DNA of 64,000 nucleotides, taken from assembly GCF_016888135.1 (NCBI RefSeq), contig NZ_JACSWB010000243.1:1-64000 (forward strand), in the 5' to 3' direction. The stretch's first letter is position 1, and every line of letters starts with the position of its first letter. Both the position numbers and the translations under genes were made by a program. This DNA is from Leptolyngbya sp. CCY15150 (GTDB lineage: Bacteria; Cyanobacteriota; Cyanobacteriia; RECH01). Below the pieces are notes generated by a model. That model was not told where the DNA came from. It made no database searches and saw only the letters and a list, made by a program, of their open reading frames with translations. Below, one piece after another: positions 59,865-64,000 of this stretch.

Positions 59865-61811
59865 CTATGAACTTACCCAACGAAAGATCATGACGGAGAT
59901 TGCCGGAACTGTCACCTCGATAGCGTAGGGCCATGCCTGTCCCCACTCACGCGTTTCCAAAGGATCAGAGTGAATTTGACCATGCCCTCCATAGGTATGG
60001 GCATCGGTATTCAGCAACTCCTGATAGGTGCCACTCTCCCGCACGCCCACCCAATAGTGATGATAGGTATTGGGCTTGAAATTACAGATCACCACGAGAG
60101 ATTCACCGGAGGTTGGATCTTTGCGCAGGTAGGAAATTAGTCCCCGTGCTCCATCGTTACAGTCAATCCACTCAAAGCCTTCTTGACGATCATCACAGGC
60201 ATACAGCGCAGAATGAGAGCGATAGAGACGGTGTAAATCAATCACGAGTTGCTTTAACTGTTGATGGGGAGCATACTGCAATAATCCCCAAGCTAGGTCA
60301 GCATTGACGTTCCATTCCTGGGTTTGACCAAACTCCATTCCCATGAATAAACTTTTCTTACCTGGATGAGTAAAGAGGTAACCAAAGAGCGATCGCAGGT
60401 TAGCCATTTTTTGGCGATCGTCTCCAGGCATTTTGTGGAATAGGTGTCCTTTGCCATGCACCACCTCGTCGTGAGACAGGGCTAGCATAAAGTGTTCGCT
60501 GAATGCATACCAAAGGCTAAACGTTAGGGTGCCATGCATATTAGAGCGATCTTGGGGATGCACCTGGAAATAACGTAGGGTATCATTCATCCAGCCCATA
60601 TTCCACTTGAAGGTAAACCCTAACCCTCCCTCTGACGTGGGAGCAGATACCTTTGGCCATGAGGTAGATTCTTCCGCAATGGACATGACACCGGGGTAAT
60701 AGTCAGCGATCGCATCATTGAGCTGTCGCAGAAAGTCCACGGCTTCTAGATGCTCATGGCCACCATGGTGATTTGCTATCCATTCTTGGCGCTCATAATC
60801 TAGATACAATAATGATGCAACGGCATCCACTCGAATACCATCAATGTGATAGTTTTCACACCAAAACAGCGCGCTGGCAATCAAAAAGTTACAGACTTCT
60901 TTCCGCCCATAATCGAACACTAACGTTCCCCAACTCTTGTGTTCGCCTTTGCGGGGATCGCCATATTCATACAGGGGTTGACCATTAAACTGAGCTAGGC
61001 CATGGGCATCTTTAGGAAAATGTCCTGGCACCCAATCCAGAATCACACCAAGGCCATGCTGATGGCATTGATCCACAAAATACATGAAATCTTGGGGACT
61101 GCCATAGCGCGACGTTGGCGCATAAAAACCGACGACCTGATACCCCCATGAACCGTCGAAGGGATGCTCCGTAACCGGCAGCAACTCAATGTGGGTATAG
61201 CCTAGCTCTAAAACGTAGGGAATCAAGCGATCGGCAAGTTCGCGATAGGTGAGGAAGCGAGCACCGCTTTTGTGGGGAACAGGCACCGCCTCACCATTCT
61301 CCGGAGGATGCTCAAGGGCGTCATGGAGCCATGATCCTAAATGGACTTCATAGATAGAAACAGGGCAGTTGTGAGGTTGCTGGTGCGATCGCTCTTGCAG
61401 CCACGCTTGATCATGCCAGTTGTAGGCCAGGTCAGTGACCACGGATGCAGTTGCCGGTCGCAGTTCTTGCCGATAGCCGTAGGGATCCGTTTTGAGCCAC
61501 GTATGCCCTTGATCATCCCGCAGAGCATATTTATAGAGCGCACCCACGGCTAGACCAGGCACAAACACTTCCCAAATACCCATTTGGTTATGAGCCATCG
61601 GACATTGCTGCGCATCCCAATGGTTCCAATCACCTACCACCGACACCTGCTGAACATGGGGAGCCCAGACAGCAAATAATACGCCCTCCTGTCCGTTCAC
61701 CTCGGTAGCATGAGCGCCAAATTTTTCATAAATGCGGTAGTGTGTACCTTCACCAAAAAGATGAACGTCAAAATCACTAAACCAGTGGGGGATTGGGGCG
61801 ATCGCTTGCAT
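59865..61811 (-). CDS. glgB: 1,4-alpha-glucan branching enzyme
   Basis: Forms the alpha-1,6 branches of glycogen. The ATG at 61811 is preferred to a TTG nine bases earlier. Residues about 20-115 are a CBM48 domain (YRIYEKFGAHATEVNGQEG, FAVWAPHVQQVSVVGDWN). The GH13 catalytic barrel covers about 145-545: ELLPVTEHPFDGSWGYQ, VILDWVPGHF (region I), GIRVDAVASLLYLDY with the nucleophile Asp (region II), MSIAEESTSWP with the acid Glu (region III) and ALSHDEVVHGK (region IV). A C-terminal all-beta domain ends the protein. At 648 residues it lacks the extra N-terminal CBM48 (N1) of longer cyanobacterial GlgB of about 770 residues. It may therefore be a second, shorter branching enzyme of the genome. 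Confidence 0.93.
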   Translation of the reverse strand: MQAIAPIPHWFSDFDVHLFGEGTHYRIYEKFGAHATEVNGQEGVLFAVWAPHVQQVSVVGDWNHWDAQQCPMAHNQMGIWEVFVPGLAVGALYKYALRDDQGHTWLKTDPYGYRQELRPATASVVTDLAYNWHDQAWLQERSHQQPHNCPVSIYEVHLGSWLHDALEHPPENGEAVPVPHKSGARFLTYRELADRLIPYVLELGYTHIELLPVTEHPFDGSWGYQVVGFYAPTSRYGSPQDFMYFVDQCHQHGLGVILDWVPGHFPKDAHGLAQFNGQPLYEYGDPRKGEHKSWGTLVFDYGRKEVCNFLIASALFWCENYHIDGIRVDAVASLLYLDYERQEWIANHHGGHEHLEAVDFLRQLNDAIADYYPGVMSIAEESTSWPKVSAPTSEGGLGFTFKWNMGWMNDTLRYFQVHPQDRSNMHGTLTFSLWYAFSEHFMLALSHDEVVHGKGHLFHKMPGDDRQKMANLRSLFGYLFTHPGKKSLFMGMEFGQTQEWNVNADLAWGLLQYAPHQQLKQLVIDLHRLYRSHSALYACDDRQEGFEWIDCNDGARGLISYLRKDPTSGESLVVICNFKPNTYHHYWVGVRESGTYQELLNTDAHTYGGHGQIHSDPLETREWGQAWPYAIEVTVPAISVMIFRWVSS

Positions 61812-62745
61812 CAGAATCAATTAACCTGAACACTAAATGGCATAGCAGGCGTCACCCTGCCACTGCCGCCATTGTCTGTAGATTAGGCCCAGATTGCAAG
61901 CGATCGCCCCAGATGCTTGTCTAATCGTTGAAGCAAAGCTTCTTGCATGTTGGCTTTATGGCTCTTGTGTCTCTACAGGCTATAGTACAGGCGATCGCCT
62001 CTTCGATCAATCCCTTCCTCAACCTGTCTGACCATGGCAAAATCAAGACATACCCCTCAGCCGACACCTTTATACCCTGAGCGATGAGGCAATACCCATA
62101 CCTCGACCTTAAAATTGGCCGAGCTCGAAACCCCAGAACCACGCAATCCGCAATTCAAGCCCAGCCTAAACTCTGACGGATGACCGAACACATCTAATCG
62201 ATGCCTCCTAACACCCAGAAAATACGGTAAATACTCAAGATTTTTACTACATTAAAAACCCCGTGTTATTTCGGAACTTACAGAGTGTCGGTATATTTTT
62301 CAGTAGATCTACGCTTCCACTAATTTTCCGTCAAAAGAAATGGGAGATCATCACGCAGGACTTCGCGGATATCTGGAGAACTAAGCTCCAAACTCCGTGA
62401 TTTTGCACATCCGCTAGGCAGATGACTTGGAGTTCAATACAGATATTCCAAAAGGTAATTGACTTCAGGAACCCCACGGAAAGCTGCTTTGCTCTGTGAT
62501 CCTGAGTTCTCTACCGGCGGAATCCATCATCAGGGTGTGTCTGCACCTAAATCTGCATCTAGTCCAGGCCCATTACTTCTACTTTGCTTGTAATGATTCT
62601 CTTCTGAGAGCTGTAAATAGATAGAACCATCAAGCCTTGTTGATCGTTAATCCATCTTATCTAAAGTAGTAGACAGTCAACCAGCCTTGATGTGCTCGTA
62701 TGTCTCGTATGCCTAGTTCAGTCGTTCTTTATTTTATCATCTTCT
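61812..62745. other. Gene-poor region of 0.9 kb
   Basis: No gene, RNA or repeat of the two families seen. One open frame of 73 codons (minus, 61921-62142) has no support. The region should contain the promoter of glgB and, close to 62700, that of the right-edge gene. Confidence 0.4.
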
Positions 62746-64000
62746 ATGCCTCTTCTCTCCAACCTTATCCAGCCGATTACAGGGATCACGAATGTATTGC
62801 TAGGCAACATCTATGACAAGAGCTTAGCGTTGTGGAATAACCTATTGGGCGACGATGTACTACTGGACAACATTGTCCAAGATACAGGTGAATTGCTGGA
62901 TGATACTATTGATTTATTATCTAGTACGTCCAGTACCTTCACAAGCATTTCAGATCAGATTAACGGCGGCACGAGCCCTACCGTAGCTTTGCTAGACTTG
63001 AACGGTTTGGTGACCAGTCTTGATGCTGCTGTACCCGATCTAGCAGCTCTAAACTCTGAGGCTGTTGATCAACTGGTTGGCTTGATGACGCAGCTCAGCC
63101 TTGACCTCACTGCAGTGGTGGGAGCTGCTGGAACATTGACGGATGAAGAAGCGATTGAGTTTCTCTCCATCATGGGCGAAGGTACGAATCTTTTGAATGG
63201 TTCTTTGACGGACGGCTTTATTGAAGGGCTTGTCACAGATATCAGCGATAGCTTAGCGGGGATTCTTGGAAATAGCTTGATCTTAACTGATGCCTCAGAC
63301 GTTCTAGGCGTTGAGGTAACAGACGCTATTGAAGGTGTTCTCAACAACCTCAACACCGTTACCCAAGACCTGCCCAACTCACTCCAAGGTGATCCAAATA
63401 CACTCTCAACCACCCTACAATCTCTAGTTACCGAGGTTCAAGGTCTTGTTGACACATTAGCCGGCTTGACAGATAACTCCACCATTGCTGCGCTATCTAC
63501 CACACTCTCAGGCTTGAGCGATCGCCTCTTAGCTGTCGTTAAAGACTTAGATGATGGCACCGTTCCTAGCCTCACGGAGTTGGTGAATGCGATCGCTCCT
63601 GTAGCTGACGATCTCCTAGGCATTACCTCTGCGTTAGATAATTTAGAGCTGCCAGTCAATCCCTTCATCCCTAATGAGACAGTCATCAACAGTCTCATTG
63701 ATACTCTGGGTGAGCTAGGCTTTACTGAGCTAACAACTGAATTGACAGGTTCTCTGACAGAACTACAGGCTCTTCAAGATGCCCTTACTAATGGAACACA
63801 GGATCCAGGACACGATTTTCAAGCCATTGCTGATGTCCTGAACCAAATTGTAGATAATTTTGATCCGATCGTCACAGCTCTGCAAACAGAGGGCAGCCCG
63901 TCTGCCCTAGAGTTAGCAAATCTATTGCAGGAACTGTCCACTAGCTTGACCGCCACTGTAGATGACTTGGTAGATGGCAATCCACCTGTAGCCGAGGATC
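62746..64000 (+). CDS. Start of a large Leu/Asp/Thr-rich acidic protein (runs off the window)
   Basis: From the ATG at 62746 the frame is open through position 64000, at least 418 codons, with no stop; upstream in frame the first stop is at 62662. The protein lacks Cys, is poor in Lys and Arg, and is rich in Leu, Asp, Thr, Ser and Asn. Amphipathic helical segments alternate with TDLxDG/NGT turns (SLTELQALQDAL, LVTSLDAAVPDL, TLSGLSDRLLAVVKDL). There is no signal peptide (MPLLSNLIQPITGITNVLLG), which, with the acidic composition, fits a substrate of type I secretion such as a giant RTX-type adhesin. No family is recognised from the visible part, and the C-terminus is needed for assignment. Confidence 0.75.
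   Translation, partial: MPLLSNLIQPITGITNVLLGNIYDKSLALWNNLLGDDVLLDNIVQDTGELLDDTIDLLSSTSSTFTSISDQINGGTSPTVALLDLNGLVTSLDAAVPDLAALNSEAVDQLVGLMTQLSLDLTAVVGAAGTLTDEEAIEFLSIMGEGTNLLNGSLTDGFIEGLVTDISDSLAGILGNSLILTDASDVLGVEVTDAIEGVLNNLNTVTQDLPNSLQGDPNTLSTTLQSLVTEVQGLVDTLAGLTDNSTIAALSTTLSGLSDRLLAVVKDLDDGTVPSLTELVNAIAPVADDLLGITSALDNLELPVNPFIPNETVINSLIDTLGELGFTELTTELTGSLTELQALQDALTNGTQDPGHDFQAIADVLNQIVDNFDPIVTALQTEGSPSALELANLLQELSTSLTATVDDLVDGNPPVAED

Noticed and set aside
61921-62142. 73-codon minus-strand open frame
   Set aside because: No supporting signal or recognisable composition.

Overview
This window is chromosomal DNA from a cyanobacterium. The evidence is the dense scatter of the HIP1 octamer GCGATCGC, a CrtL-type lycopene beta-cyclase, a cyanobacterial prohibitin, CHAT/TPR proteins, Uma2 and DUF2157 genes, and many degenerate intergenic repeats. 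Genus cannot be fixed from this stretch; a filamentous Leptolyngbya/Phormidium-like background is only a guess. I see no rRNA, tRNA, CRISPR array or intact insertion sequence.

Layout. 1-6.5 kb: the tail of an IS5-type transposase, an AT-hook protein, a long gene-poor stretch, a nucleoside hydrolase and a large XRE-HTH protein. 6.7-14.3 kb: a two-partner-secretion operon (TpsA exoprotein, TpsB pore) whose third gene, a TPR-CHAT protease-like protein, overlaps the end of tpsB. 14.5-25.5 kb: secreted hypotheticals, prohibitin, copper amine oxidase, a sigma-like factor with a peptidoglycan-binding partner, a DUF2157/GDYXXLXY membrane pair and a YdcF protein. 25.6-37.5 kb: crtL with a Crp-type regulator, an IS630 remnant, an ACT protein, aliphatic amidase, an IS701-like remnant, a tandem Usp, an AMIN-type cell wall amidase, a cyclophilin-RTX fusion, an IMPase-family phosphatase, an EamA transporter and a membrane-bound hydrolase. 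37.5-42.1 kb: feoA-feoB-feoC behind a 1.2-kb leader holding a Fur-box-like site and three miniature elements. 42.2-47.9 kb: an ArsR/permease pair, then an NCS1 permease-histidine kinase fusion followed 4 bp later by a receiver-MarR regulator. 48-54 kb: a Fe-siderophore ABC transporter (ATPase plus two permeases), exbD, exbB and a divergent TonB-like gene. 54-64 kb: Uma2, a broken DUF1902 gene, a second TPR-CHAT protein with near-identical 120-bp repeats, a TPR protein, a secreted protein, glgB, and the start of a large Leu/Asp/Thr-rich protein running off the right edge.

How it fits together. Three themes recur. Iron: feoABC, the siderophore permease/ATPase set and exbBD-tonB, with candidate Fur sites at feo and exb. 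Organic nitrogen salvage: nucleoside hydrolase, copper amine oxidase, aliphatic amidase and the NCS1-permease sensor kinase. Surface and secreted proteins: TPS pair, cyclophilin-RTX, right-edge giant protein, two CHAT proteases. The most noteworthy candidate system is the permease-kinase / receiver-MarR pair; the TPS-CHAT operon is second.

The intergenic DNA is itself structured. One family of 83-bp elements (TIR TTGCTGAA) has four copies, and one of exactly 141 bp (TIR ATATCAAATC) has four copies; longer relatives share the same ends. They look like MITEs mobilised by transposases not present here.
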